64,000 nt of DNA, from contig JAYJMM010000034.1 of assembly GCA_037349105.1 (NCBI GenBank), forward strand, positions 744,001 through 808,000, given 5' to 3'. This DNA is from Limnomonas spitsbergensis (Eukaryota; Chlorophyta; Chlorophyceae; Chlamydomonadales). The stretch's first letter is position 1. Each line of letters starts with the position of its first letter. The position numbers and the translations under genes are program-made. The notes under the pieces were generated by a model that saw only the letters and a list, made by a program, of their open reading frames with translations, ran no database searches and was not told the DNA's origin. Shown here piece after piece: positions 46,911 through 57,709 of the stretch.

Positions 46911-48463
46911 TCAAATATCTCTTGACGACCAGGGCCGCTGCTGGCCCGAGCCACTGAGCCGTTTGGCAGGCACAAAACCCAGCGCCGCCTGGCCGGTCAC
47001 GATGGACCCTCCCCCATCTCCAGCAGCCCACGCCGCACCCGAGAGCCCGCAGGCTGAGGAAAAGCTGTTGCCATTCAGCAGTGCCTGCGCCCGCGAAACG
47101 GGGGAGTCCATCTGAGGTGCCTGCACCTGCTGCACCGGAAGCAAGCCCCCCAGCTGCGTGTGAGGAACGGAATATAGGCCAGACATGCCCGGGGATGACG
47201 GTATGTTCAGCGGCAAAGAGATGTGGCCAGTTCCGTATTCAGCCTCCGAGGAATGCGAGGGCCAGAGTTGAAGCCTGCCCCCTCCTACAGAGCCACCCGG
47301 ACTGCCTGACGTAAATTCTCTTGAGGTCCTCAAAGCCTCCGTGGCCTGCTGCTGGATCCGGAGCAGTCGAAGCGCCTCTAGGTCCATCACAAGATCCGTA
47401 GCAGGGAGCTGCTGGAGGGCCGGCTGCACTGCCGGAGCAGGGGAGATAGAACCCTGCTGCTGCCACTGCTGCTGTTGCAACTGCTGCTGTGATTGCAATG
47501 GCTGTAACTGTTGCTGCTCTTGCCACTGCTGCATTTGCTGCTGCTCTAGCTGCTGCTGTGAAGGCCATGGCTGTTGCTGCTGCTGCTGTAGCTGCTGCCA
47601 CTGCTGCAGTTGCTGCTGCTGTAGCTGCTCCTGCTGCTGCATCTGTTGCTGCTCCTGCTGCTGCTGCAGTTCAAGCTGCTGCTGCTGCCACTGTTGCCGC
47701 AAGGCCTCCAACTCCTTAAGAAGATCCGACCTGGATGGGGATGACGTAGCTGATGGTTGCACATATACGGAGCTCGCCCGCTCCCTTGACAGACCAGCAA
47801 GCGAGCCCATCGAGCCGTGAGACTGAAACTGGTTTGAGGCCAGGAGCGCCCCCATTGCTTGGTTCCGGAGCTGCTCGAGGGGCAGGGATTCAAACTTCTG
47901 AGGCACCTGCTGCGCAGCTGACGCAGACTGGAACCTGTTGGCCGGAGGCGATTGCCGCGCAGCTGAGAAGGCCGCGTCGTCGCTGGACGCGCTGCCACCT
48001 GCGCTTCCCGTGGCCGCGCGGCGCAGCTGCTGCTGCTGGCGGAGTGCCTCGACCTTTCTGATCGCCGCCTCCATCGCCCCGGAGGAGGGCGAGGAGCTCG
48101 AGGCGTCCGGGTCGGGAATGCTCACCCTCAACTTCGAAAACTGCGGCTCGTGCAGCTTGGCGGCAAGGTCCGGTGCCAAGCTCGTGGACGAGCTCCTGGA
48201 CGGCGGACCGGAGGAGAACGTGAAGTTTTCATTCTCGCTATGCCTCAGGGGCAGGGTGGTCGCGGTGCTAGGTGTTGCTAGGTTGCTGGGAGTCGCGAGG
48301 ATTCCCATCAGGCTGGGCGGCCGGTCCACCACCTCCTCACACTCAGTGGACGCATCAGCCAGTAGCAGATGGCTCAAAAGCAAGGTCTGACTTGAATCAA
48401 AGCCGCCCTGAGCGTGCAGAGAAGCAGGAGGGGGTGCGGGATTATCAGAGACGGGCCACAGCA
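46911..48463 (-). CDS. Gln-rich protein, terminal coding exon
   Basis: One long open exon of about 517 codons behind an acceptor (CTCATTGCAG) and ending in TGA. It begins with VLWPVSDNP and no ATG, so at least one upstream exon exists. The order is a Ser/Thr/Pro-rich segment, a helical stretch MEAAIRKVEALRQQQQ, then SDLLKELEALRQQ leading into about 110 residues dominated by Gln with Trp, Leu and Pro interruptions, then a Gly/Ser-rich tail. Short helices of the type LEALRLLRIQQQ recall LLVAQRMLEDLRSM in the neighbouring gene at 48960-53157. It may be the 3' end of that gene, but a direct join is out of phase, so an extra exon would be needed. Function unknown; it resembles low-complexity regulatory or RNP-granule proteins. 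Confidence 0.6.
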
Positions 48464-48959
48464 CTGCAATGAGAGCTCTTTTTTGTTCTTGTACAACATG
48501 TCCTAGTGGCAGTGCAGCTCAGACCCATATTCAGACAGAGGACGAAGGATAGACGCAACCATCCAGGCCTGAACACTCCACATTACTATTTTCTTCCATG
48601 AGGTCGAGTGAGAGCAGGCGAAAGCCTCCCTTTGCCGGAAAAACAACGTGATGATACATTGATACCCCAGAAGCATATCCAAAGTCTCAGTAGCTATCAG
48701 TCCAGTCACACAAAACAAAGGAGGGCGAGCAGCAACCCACGGGTGCTCCTAGACGCCACACACGAGTCACATAGCAACCTTGCACAGTGCTGCCGACAAA
48801 TAGGTGGCTTCCTTAATCCACGCCTCAGGATGCCCACATTTCTTTCCTTCAGGCCTCCCACAGCCCTGTCACAGCCTTTTCACAGCCCTGTCACAGCCTA
48901 GTCACAGCCCGGGTCATTTGCACTGGAGACGACGTCCCCTTCTGCACACGAGCTCTCAC

Positions 48960-51900
48960 CTCAAATCCGTCTTCTAGTTCTTCGCTCGCAGACGGGGCCA
49001 AGCCTGGACCCCCAGAGTCTGGTCCTGAGGCCATATCTGAACTGTCGACCTGCTCGCCCCACATTTCCCCAGGACCAGGCGCCACGCTCCCCCGCGCTTC
49101 CCTATAACCAGGCCTGTCAGCTGCTGGCTCTGTGACACTAGGTGCTGGCCCTCGGCTCCCCTCCCTTGAAGGCAGTTCCCGGAGCTCCCATGGCACTGGC
49201 GCAGACGACAGGTAGGACGGAGACTCAGCACCATCACCCCTTTCGCTGCTGGACTTGCCCAGGCGCTGCTGCTGCTGCGGCGGCGGCGGTGGCCGAGCAT
49301 CCAACCGGGCGCCAACTTCCAAGGCCCCGCCCTCGCTGCGAGAGCGGGAGTCCAAGCTCCCGGACCCTTGGAGGTGCAGCGCGTGCAGCTCGCTCACCAG
49401 CTTCCGCGCGGCAAGCACCTGCTCTTCGAGCACAGGCGGCTGCACCGCCTGCTGCGCCGGTGCCGCAGCGAACGGCGAAGGCGCAAGGGCGCCCCGCTCC
49501 CTAGACATTGAGCGGAGGTCCTCCAGCATGCGCTGCGCAACGAGAAGGTTCTGTTGGGAGCGAGGGGATCTGGCTACCGGGGGTTCGTCCGGGCTCTGCC
49601 AGCCTGCAGCCGCCACAGAGCCGCCGTTATCGGGGCCCTGCCCACCAGCTGCAGGTGCCGGATTGGACCCGCTAGGGCCCGCATGAGTAGCCTCAGGTGC
49701 TGCTGGGGCGAGGGGGACAGCCATCGCGTGATTGGAGGCTGACAGGATATGGCGCAGCATGGGGCTGGCGGTGGAGCTGGTCTTCTTGCCTCCCCGGAAG
49801 AGGATGGGTCGCCTTGACAAGGAGCCTTGGCTGGCTGCCGCAGCTTGTTCATCAACTGCCGATGCAGTCGTTCGGAGGGGAGAAGTTTCCGCATCTGTGG
49901 TGACAGCATCCGCCTTCTCATGTTCAGCATTTCCCGCTGTTGGCCGCACAGCAGTGTCTACTGAATCCTCAGCATACTCCGCTGTTGGCCGAGCAGCAGT
50001 GTCTGCTGTATCCTCAGTATCTTCCGCTGTTGGCCATGCAGCAGTGTCTGGTGACCCTTCAGCATGCTCCGCTGTTGGCCGTGCAGCAGTATCCGATGAC
50101 GCCTCACTAAACCCTTCAGATGGCCGCGCAGCAGCCTCTGACATTTCCTCGGCCTGCTCCGCCGCTAGCTGAGCAGCAGCGGCTGCTGCTTGCTCAGCAT
50201 GCCTTGTTGTTGGCTGAGCAGCAGTTGCTGCTGATTCCTCGGCATGCTCCGTTGCCAGCTGTTCAGCAGCTTCTACTAACTCCTCAGCACGATTTGCTGC
50301 CGGCTGTGTAGCAGGCTCTGCTGATTCCTCATCCTTCACCGCTGTCTGCTGCGCAGCTTCTGTTGTTCTGTCAGCCAGATCCACTATGAGCTGAGCAGCA
50401 GTTTCTGTTGGTCCATTAGCATACTCTGCTGTCGGCAGTGCAGCAACGTCTGCCGACTCTTCAGCATGCTCCGCTGTGGCCAGAGCAGCACTTTCTGCTC
50501 TTTGCCGACCATTCTCCTCTATTCGCTGGGCAGCAGGCTCCATGAAGAACCTGCCCAGGCGGTTTGATAGGCAGTAAAATCAGAATGGTCAGAATGGATG
50601 TGGCTAAGGTCTCAAAGCCCACGACACGGAGGGGTGGCACACACAACTTCCGTCTACGTGTCAGGTTTTGGAGAAGAGGCACAGCTACAATTTTGGACCG
50701 AATGTGTTTGACGCGGAGGAGTGGCACGCACAACTTCTGTCAACAAGTCAACGATTTGAAGAAGAGGCAGAGCTACAATTTTGGTCTGCATGCCAATGCG
50801 AATGACTCCAAGGAGTGGCACAGAAAACCATCCAGGCATGGAGGGCCTCCACCGCAGCATGTCTTACCCGTTGCCTGCGCCTTGGCACCCACTGCTTCCA
50901 GCCTCCAGAGGTGTAACGGCATCAGAGGCCTTGCCATCCTGCTCCTCTCCAACTCCACAGCAGTCATCCGCAATCTCCCCCTGCGCCTGCGAATGCTCAG
51001 CAGCCTCCCCTTCCACCGATGTTTCCATGCGAGCCTCCCGCACTGCCGAGGCTTCCATCTCGGGGAGAGCGGGCAGCGGCAGACTGCACCTACTGCTGCA
51101 GAGATCCGCGAGGTTCTCTCCCCGCAATTCGACACGGCCTTCCACAAGAACCTCCCCCATGCAAGCTTCCCCCATGCGAGCCTCCCCCATGTGAGCTTCC
51201 CCCTGGACCAGGGCTTCCCTGATGGAAAGTAGGGGGAGCGGCACACTACCCGGGCTGCCACAATCGGTACACCTCCCGCCCAGGAGTCTGTTGGAGCAAG
51301 CTGCACAAGGGATCAGGGCTGGGCCTCCGCTGCACCGAAGTGTCGCCGCAGGTCGGGCAAACCTGGCCTCTGTTTCAGACCTCTGACAGGGTATCTTGAA
51401 GCCGCTGAAAGGGTAGGCTGAGGCAGGGTCCACCTCCCTGAAAGGAAGGCTACATATGAAGGGGAAGGACAATCAGAAGATGAATACGGTACAGGAACAG
51501 AGAAAATGGACAGAGCGGTCAGTTTTTAACGACACGCCTGAGATATTTACCACTGCTTGTATCAGCATGCACCTGCCTGCCTATGGCAAGCCACCAGGCA
51601 GCCAACGCTGGGCTGACAGGGATTAAACTTTGACCGGCTTACTTTTGGGGCCCCAAGCATCAGGCACCCTGCTGCACCAAGCCACACCGGCCTTAGGCTG
51701 AGACTCCACTGAACTATTGCTGAAGCATCCGAAAATGAACAATGGTCTGCCCGGTACCACTGACCACCGGATCCAGAGCGCACCTTGTCGGATCTGATGT
51801 GCTGGCCTTGTACGAATCAAGCTGCCTGTTAACCAAAACCTGCAGCACACAGTTGAGGTTGGAGGGATTTTGTCACACTTCCGCACCAACTGAACAAACA

Positions 51901-53157
51901 AGTGAGCCAGGGCACCCGTGCTGTTTCCTGACCTGAACCTGGGTAGGAACGCCAGCCAGCAGAGCATCGGCCTGGTCTGGCGGAAGGGAGTTGAGGTAGA
52001 GGGCTGACAAGCTGGTGCTGGTGTCGTGCATGTCGATACCTCTGCAGACAGATACACACCAGGGCATGATTAGATACAATAGCGGAGTGCTTCAATTAAT
52101 TTTGGTTGACGGCAGATGACACCCAAATCGTGATGACCCATGTGAGGCATGAACATGACAGGCCCACATGAAGGCACATCGCCTACCGTTCACGCTCGAA
52201 CAAAGCGAGCTTCTCGTTGATGCGGTCCTGCACAGGCCGTCATGCAGGGAAGTGAGGAATGCTGGAGCGAGATGCATGCGCTCATGCGAAGCCCAACTGC
52301 TTAAAAAAAAAGTCTCCATCCACTAGCATGCGGGCATGCTGCATAGATGACGCATAGCGAGGAACGAGACTGTTTCTGAACTAGGCATTCTTACCCGCAC
52401 ATGGGCTGGAGCACCCTGCAGCAGCGCAGCAGCTTCCCCAGCTGGCAGCGAGTGGATGTATTCCGCTGCAAGGCTGGGCCCAACATCTCCATCCTCAGCC
52501 TCTTCTACGGCAGGACTGCATATACTGCGTTGGGGGCAGCATGCAGCAGCTTAACTGGCAAACAGAAAACGCCTTATTCTGGAGAGATGCAGCAGTGTCC
52601 TGCACAGCATACCCCAACCCCGGGGGGGGGGCACTACTAGGTCGTTTGCAGCCAAACCTTGATCGGCCTACAGCAGGTGGCCATAGCAGCAGGGCTTGCT
52701 ACATGAGGCCACCTTGGCCTTAAGCAGCGACGTATCTTAATCGTAGCTGAAGCATGCGGAAATAAACAGTGAGAGAGGCACCCCAGGACAGCTGCTGTCC
52801 ATGTCTGTCAGGTTGTGATTTGCAGCGGACCGGGTCTCCACCACCAGGCTTCTGGGTTGACAGACCCGTAGCTTACCTGGCAGAGGGAAGGTTCTTTGCC
52901 TCAGATATGAGCCGCAGCCTCTCCCCTAGATGGTCCTACAGGTGAGCGACCCAAGAGTACTGTCAGGGTTCGTCATGGAAAAGTTTCGGCGACGCTTCAA
53001 AGGGAGATTCGCACTTGTTCCGTTGGTGATACGTAGGACATCAGAGCTTGGGCATCTTCTGCTGGGAGCGTGCTCAGATACAGTGCAGTCAAGCTGTAGG
53101 CTGCATCTTCAAGCTGCTCCTCTGAGTCCTCCGCGTTACCACTACTATTTACAGCAC
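48960..53157 (-). CDS. Multi-exon protein with repeated LP-motif modules, zinc ribbon and Ala/Glu repeats
   Basis: Exons in transcript order: 53157-53015, 52935-52877, 52515-52395, 52227-52187, 52041-51933, 51382-50868, 50550-48960. Joins from 52935 on are phase-consistent. The protein opens with three versions of one module, YSLTALYLSTLPAEDAQALM, PSLAAEYIHSLPAGEAAALL and TSLSALYLNSLPPDQADALL. The second and third are each preceded by a short helical exon, DHLGERLRLISEAKN or DRINEKLALFERER. A CxxCx8CxxC zinc-ribbon-like motif (PCAACSNRLLGGRCTDCG) follows, then MGEARMGEACMGE repeats. Next comes a region of about 200 residues with imperfect 18-residue repeats (AEYAEDSVDTAVRPT type). Near the C-terminus are two amphipathic helices, LLVAQRMLEDLRSM and VLAARKLVSELHAL. 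The LP modules recall MgtE_N/FliG-type LPPExxAxLL helices, but I cannot assign a family. The 5' end is not found. A GAG/GTGAGA donor after 48960 suggests a further exon. Confidence 0.6.
50620..50830 (+). repeat. About 90-bp tandem repeat, 2.2 copies, in intron
   Basis: GGAGGGGTGGCACACACAAC recurs as GGAGGAGTGGCACGCACAAC about 90 bp on, and partly again as AAGGAGTGGCACAGAAAACC. AAGAGGCAGAGCTACAATTTTGG and its variant lie in each unit. It sits in the intron between the exons ending at 50868 and starting at 50550. Confidence 0.7.
51590..51745 (+). repeat. Dispersed short repeat (family DR)
   Basis: It contains TTGACCGGCTTACTTTTGGG, CCCTGCTGCACCAAGCC and a TTGCTGAAGCATCCGAAAAT tail, in the same order as the member at 63640-63805. 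It lies in the intron between the exons ending at 51933 and starting at 51382. Confidence 0.55.
52640..52770 (+). repeat. Dispersed short repeat (family DR)
   Basis: CCTTGATCGGCCTACAGCAG, AGCAGCAGGGCTTGCTACAT and GTAGCTGAAGCATGCGGAAA preserve the family order. It lies in the intron between the exons ending at 52877 and starting at 52515. Confidence 0.6.
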
Positions 53158-54025
53158 CTATGCGAAAGGTTGCACATCCCTTCACATTTGCTGGCAATAG
53201 TAGCCTTGGTCTTTGATCAAGCGATGGTTCACCTGCTTGAGGCTGCTCCATCCGGACGGGGGCCTTCTAATTTTGCTACCAGAATCCTTAGCTTATTGGC
53301 CTCATATAGTCCGAGAACCAGTAAATCACTTCTCCTATTAAACTTCTGTATGTACGACAGTCAAGGCTTTCTATTTCCTTACGATTCCGTCCAGTGCATA
53401 GTCGCGCCGTGCTCGTCGATTTCAGCATATATTGCGATGTGTAATATCGGGCAGGCACGGGCACAGAGGTAAATAAAACCAGGTAAAACAAGACCACAAC
53501 ACATCCATGCGGGTAACATCCAGTTGATTTGTCACATAAGTTCGGCTTGCCCGTGGGCACACTTCCACACTCCTTATTTCAAATCAAAAGGACGTTCTTC
53601 CTTTCCTCACTGATTTCCCTGTCAGAAGAATTGTACTGCTCAACTGAGCAATGGATGCAATTCATTATGTTTGACCTGTTGGGCATCATTCAGCACGAAA
53701 GCGGCAGCATGAGGAAGATCATGCAGCCTAGAGAGGCGCCTTCGGCTCCCGTGCTGCAGCGTGTACGCCGCATGGCCGCCATAGTGCGTCACTGCGTCTG
53801 CGGCACCATCTGCCTGCACGCATCCGGCTATCGGTTGTCTACGGTATGCACCTCCTACGGCAAACTACGGAGATGTGGCTGGGGCCACCGTTCACCCTAA
53901 GCCGCAGCACTCCCAAAGGGGAAGAATGCAGTCCAGCCTAGTACAGCACCTGCGCCAGGCGTAGAGGCTTCCTGCATCAGCTGCCAGGTGGGTGTCATGC
54001 GGGAGCTACAGATCCAGGCATTTCA
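53158..54025. other. No supported gene
   Basis: The 5' exon(s) of the minus-strand LP-module gene should lie here or beyond but were not identified. A plus-strand frame (53529-53900) contains FDLLGIIQHESGSMRKIMQP without recognisable homology or clear splice support. Confidence 0.4.
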
Positions 54026-55095
54026 ATAAGCCTGGTGGCAGCACGTGCTCCACTTCTGCAACGCAGCGGTAGCACCGGCAGCACAGCAAGACATCCCACT
54101 CATGGTGGCAGCCTTGGCGGCCGACCTGCAGCTTGCGGTTCGACAGATCACCGGAGGGCGCACATGGTGCAGTGAGGTGATGGGGGGCACTGGAGGAGTT
54201 GGAGGAGGGAGCAGATGCCCCCAAACTGTTTAGGCAGCCCTTGACCTGAAGCTGGTCCCCGTCCCAGAGGTGCTACAGCTAGTGGACACAGCCCCTACAA
54301 GCAGGCACAGCTGGAGGCTACTGGTAGAGGAGACCCCAACGACCCCACCACAGAGCACAGGTCTGCGGCCGCTTACCGCGCCTGGTTCCAGCCGTACTGG
54401 CGCATGCTGGTAGCCGCTTGAGTAATAGGGCGTGTGCTTGAGTGCGCACAAACTTACAGTTGCTGCTCGGTTTGGTTAACACGGCTGACAACAGAAGACG
54501 GCACAGCGGTCAACAGTGTGAGACTTGCTGCTAACAGCACTGCTGGGTAAGGAGAAACGTCGAGCATGTGGAGGATGCGCTACATGTTTGCTTCCAGTGC
54601 CCTAACATCAAGGTCCAGCTTAGGGAGAGGGGTTGGGTGGGAGGCTCTGGCTTTTGTTTGTAACGGCGCATACCCGCTGGGCCCTGCTGAACGCTCGGCC
54701 GCATGGGGCTGCTAGGGGATGAGCAAGCTCAATTCCAGCTACCATGCACAGCCAGGACCATGGTGCAGCCATGCCCCCCTCCTAAGTGAGGTGGGCAGGA
54801 ACATGGACCCCGCCGATCTAGACAGGGGGAGAGAGCGGATCATTTGGCGGGTATCATCCCTCAACCCTTGGATATGGATATGCCAGCAGTGTTGTAACAC
54901 TGGACCATTACGCCCCCATGGGTGAGAGGTTTTGGCTTTTGTGGAGGATGTGGTTGACATCGTGAGGGCTTGTTTATTGGGGAGCTGGGAAATTGGTTTG
55001 TTTTCCTTCCTTAGGGGGGGGGAGGGGTCTTTTCCTTCTTGTTCCTCTCTTCCTTTCTCTCCTCTCTTCAAGTTTCCCATATGCCAGAGGTGTAA
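54026..55095 (+). mobile_element. Non-LTR retrotransposon 3' fragment, interrupted by repeat B
   Basis: The left part (54026-54656) is collinear with 59340-59940: CACTCATGGTGGCAGCCTTG, a frame reading AYRAWFQPYWRM, then VNTADNRR and HVEDALHVCFQCPNIK. That last stretch is the zinc-binding-type C-terminal region of chlorophyte LINE reverse transcriptases. The right part resumes at 54933 with TTTTGTGGAGGATGTGGTTG (FVEDVVDIV) and runs to a 3' terminus CCAGAGGTGTAACGTAAACA near 55086. Frames are disrupted, so it is inactive. Confidence 0.65.
54657..54932 (-). mobile_element. Repeat B inserted in the retrotransposon fragment
   Basis: Close match to 45686-45912. It splits the LINE-like reading FVEDVVDIV and is flanked by TGGCTTTTG at 54648-54656 and again at 54933-54941, a probable 9-bp target-site duplication. 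In minus orientation it ends in CGCCGTTACAAA, like a non-LTR or SINE 3' end. Confidence 0.7.
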
Positions 55096-56315
55096 CGTAA
55101 ACACTTAAACACACTGAAGTTTCGCTTACACATCACACAGTTTTTACACAGACTCATAAAATTTCACTAAAACTTTCTTGTTTCCTTCTCAATTAGAATC
55201 TAACGCTGTCCCTTACGACACTCACCTGTCTTTCCTAGGAGGCGTCCAACCGAACTCTTTTGCACCCACGTCATGTTTTATGGCTGGGGCTAATTTGCTG
55301 CACTATGGGGTTCATTCCCACGCTACTGCTCGGTGGTTGAGTGTTGGTTGCTTGCCCAGGGGGGTCATTGGTTTTCGCTCGCTGTCCTAGCATATTTAGT
55401 GCCTGTACCGGTTTGCGGGCACAAGTCCCATGCATCAAATGTGATGCCCCGTTGGACTGTAAAAACTTCACAAACTTCACAACGTCATTGATCTATTTTG
55501 GGGGGTGGGAGATATTTTCCATCGCCTTTGTGTACTGCTTATCTGTCATAAGCTAAAACGGTTTTCCTTTCCTCAACTTCACTTTGCTTCTCCTGACTAC
55601 ACTATTGGGCTTGTACAATGGCCGAGCCTTTTCAGCATGGCCCACAGCTGTTACGATTCTGACCTGTTTGCAATCAATGAGCAGAGAGGCCTCACATAGA
55701 TGTGAAGCCACATAGGCAGGACACGCCCCAACCATCATATGAAGAATTCGGAGAGGTTTTTGTGCAATAATGACACCTAATAATTTCTGGCGGTGTGGGC
55801 ACCAAATTAAGTTTCAATGAACTAGATCTTAGCACGGACTTTTTGAGGCACGAGGCAGTCCTTAAGCAATCAATAAGTGTAGGTGCTGCTAATTCCTGTG
55901 TGCGCACTATGGGTCTATGGCAGGTGCGAAAGTAGGTACCTTGGTTTGCAATACAGCTCAAATCTTTCCAGATGCAACATAATGAGATGCGTCGGCTCCA
56001 GCCTGAGAATGATGGGCCTGGCCAGGAGTGGGTCCGGATTTATGTTGGGGGAGGGGCTCGGAGGCTGGGAGTGATTAGGAAGCGTCATGTACTGATACAA
56101 ACATTCATAATGCATGATTGTATGCCTCCTTAAACCCTTCGATGCACAGCAACCATGGCAAACAAATGTCTTGCCAATGGCTCGGACAAAAAGCTTCGCA
56201 GTTCAGCCGATTGAACTATCGCTATGTCAATAATCCATACTCGTCCTCATTGCGCTGGAAGTGCATCATGCATTTAAGATTTCATTGGATTATGTCCAGA
56301 GCTGCCATGTATACA
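55096..56315. other. No supported gene
   Basis: AT-richer sequence with short frames only. I find neither domain similarity nor splice-consistent exons, and no clear repeat. Confidence 0.4.
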
Positions 56316-57709
56316 TTAGCAAGCAGGTACTGGAGGCAGCGCTAAAAGTTGCTTGAACGAGCTGTCTCTGAAGACTCCCTCCATCCGCCAGTCTGAACCG
56401 CCCAGCATGTCATCTTCGCCCAAAACAGGCCCGGACAGGGCCCTCTGACCACTCCTGCTGCAAGCCTGCAGCGACTGAATGTTGCCGCTGCCCTGCCTCG
56501 CCCTAATCCGACCCCTCACCAAAGGAGACGGAGAGGTTTTCCTTGCACCGCTCGGCACGGGTGACAGGCTTGAAACGACAGAGGCCTCAGGCTCCTTCGC
56601 TTTTGCCGAGTTGCCAGGAGCTGCTGTAGCCTGATCTCTCAGAGCATCCTCCATGCGCTGTTTCTCCATCTTGGCCCCGATGGTTTGACCCACAATGGCC
56701 ATTGCGATCGTGCACGCGATGGCGATCTTGGGCATGATGACAGCTTTCCTCAGCATGGCGATAAAGGGGATGCTCGCATGCACCGCTGCGAACCACTGGA
56801 AAGAGAACTTCTCAGTGTGCTGCCTCCACATTCCGCATGGGATGTTCACGGCTGCTGCACAGGCCCCCACGGCCACAAACTTTATCGGCAAGGCTTGAGG
56901 CCGCAGGAGCTTGATGGGCTGCGTTGCTGCTAGGGCAGCCCTGGCTTGGATGATGGGCGTTGGGCACTGGATGCCACCTGCACTGTTGAGGACCATCCCC
57001 GACAAAGAAGGCCCCAGGAATTTCCGCAGCGGGCACGTGCCACCCGTCTTCGGACCTGTTGAAGCTCTGCTAGTGGCCGGAGGATAGGCCGATGAAGCAC
57101 CAGGGGGATGCACCGAGGCCTTGCCACTGGTTGCGCTCGCTGAAGGCTTGTTGACGTCTCCTCGGCCCTGGCTGAGAGGCTTCCGGACTGTTGGCTTCTT
57201 CGGCAGGTCATTTTGGCGCTGCATCTTGCGGATGAAGTCCCCGAAATCAGGCTGTCAACAGAGAGAAGGTTGTCATGATTAACCGAGGATCAAGACGGGA
57301 CAAGATGCCACGACACAAAAAGAGCATTACAAATCATTATGATAGATGGACTTACCATGCCAAGACTCATAGCCGCAAGGGGTGCAGTCGAAAGCGGATT
57401 CCTAGAAGGGGGAAGTTTGGGGACTTCCGGAGGCGTTCGTGATAGGTTGCCCAGCTGCTGCTCATTCTCCGAGGCTTTCTCGATGCGAGACACAAAGCTG
57501 CAGTGCTGAGGCAGAGGAACTACTCCACCGGCCCCGTGAAAAAGCCTGAACGTGCCAGCAAAATCTTGCTCCTCCTCAAGAAGAGGCCTCCGAGCGCTCG
57601 GAGCTACCAGCAAGGGATTCACAGCAATGCTGGATGCGTAGGCTCGACCCTCCGTCAAAGCCAGACCATGCAGGAAGGGGCAGCGCGAGATTGCGTTATC
57701 CACGTCCAT
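56316..57709 (-). CDS. Two-exon predicted membrane protein with Cys-Pro motif
   Basis: Exon 1 (57709-57357) starts at ATG and joins in phase (GTAAGT donor, TTGACAG acceptor) to exon 2 (57251-56316), giving about 429 residues. The N-terminus has MDVDNAISRCPFLHGLALTE, where RCPF resembles a heme-regulatory Cys-Pro motif. The junction reads MSLGM-PDFGDFIRKMQ. After a Ser/Pro/Lys-rich stretch comes the core: KFVAVGACAAAVNIPCGMWR, HTEKFSFQWFAAVHASIPFI, AMLRKAVIMPK and IAIACTIAMAIVGQTIGAKM, which suggests two or three membrane segments with charged loops. The tail is basic and Ser-rich. From memory the core resembles an uncharacterised plant/algal membrane protein family, but I cannot name it. Function and compartment unknown. 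Confidence 0.72.

Noticed and set aside
47341..47820. Plus-strand Cys-rich frame opposite the poly-Gln exon
   Set aside because: It is the antisense reading of CAG/CTG repeats. The minus-strand frame is three times longer and follows a splice acceptor.
50564..51232. Plus-strand frame of 222 codons with THNFRLRVRFW and THNFCQQVNDL
   Set aside because: It runs over a 90-bp tandem repeat in an intron and then antisense to the zinc-ribbon exon, which has phase-consistent splice sites.
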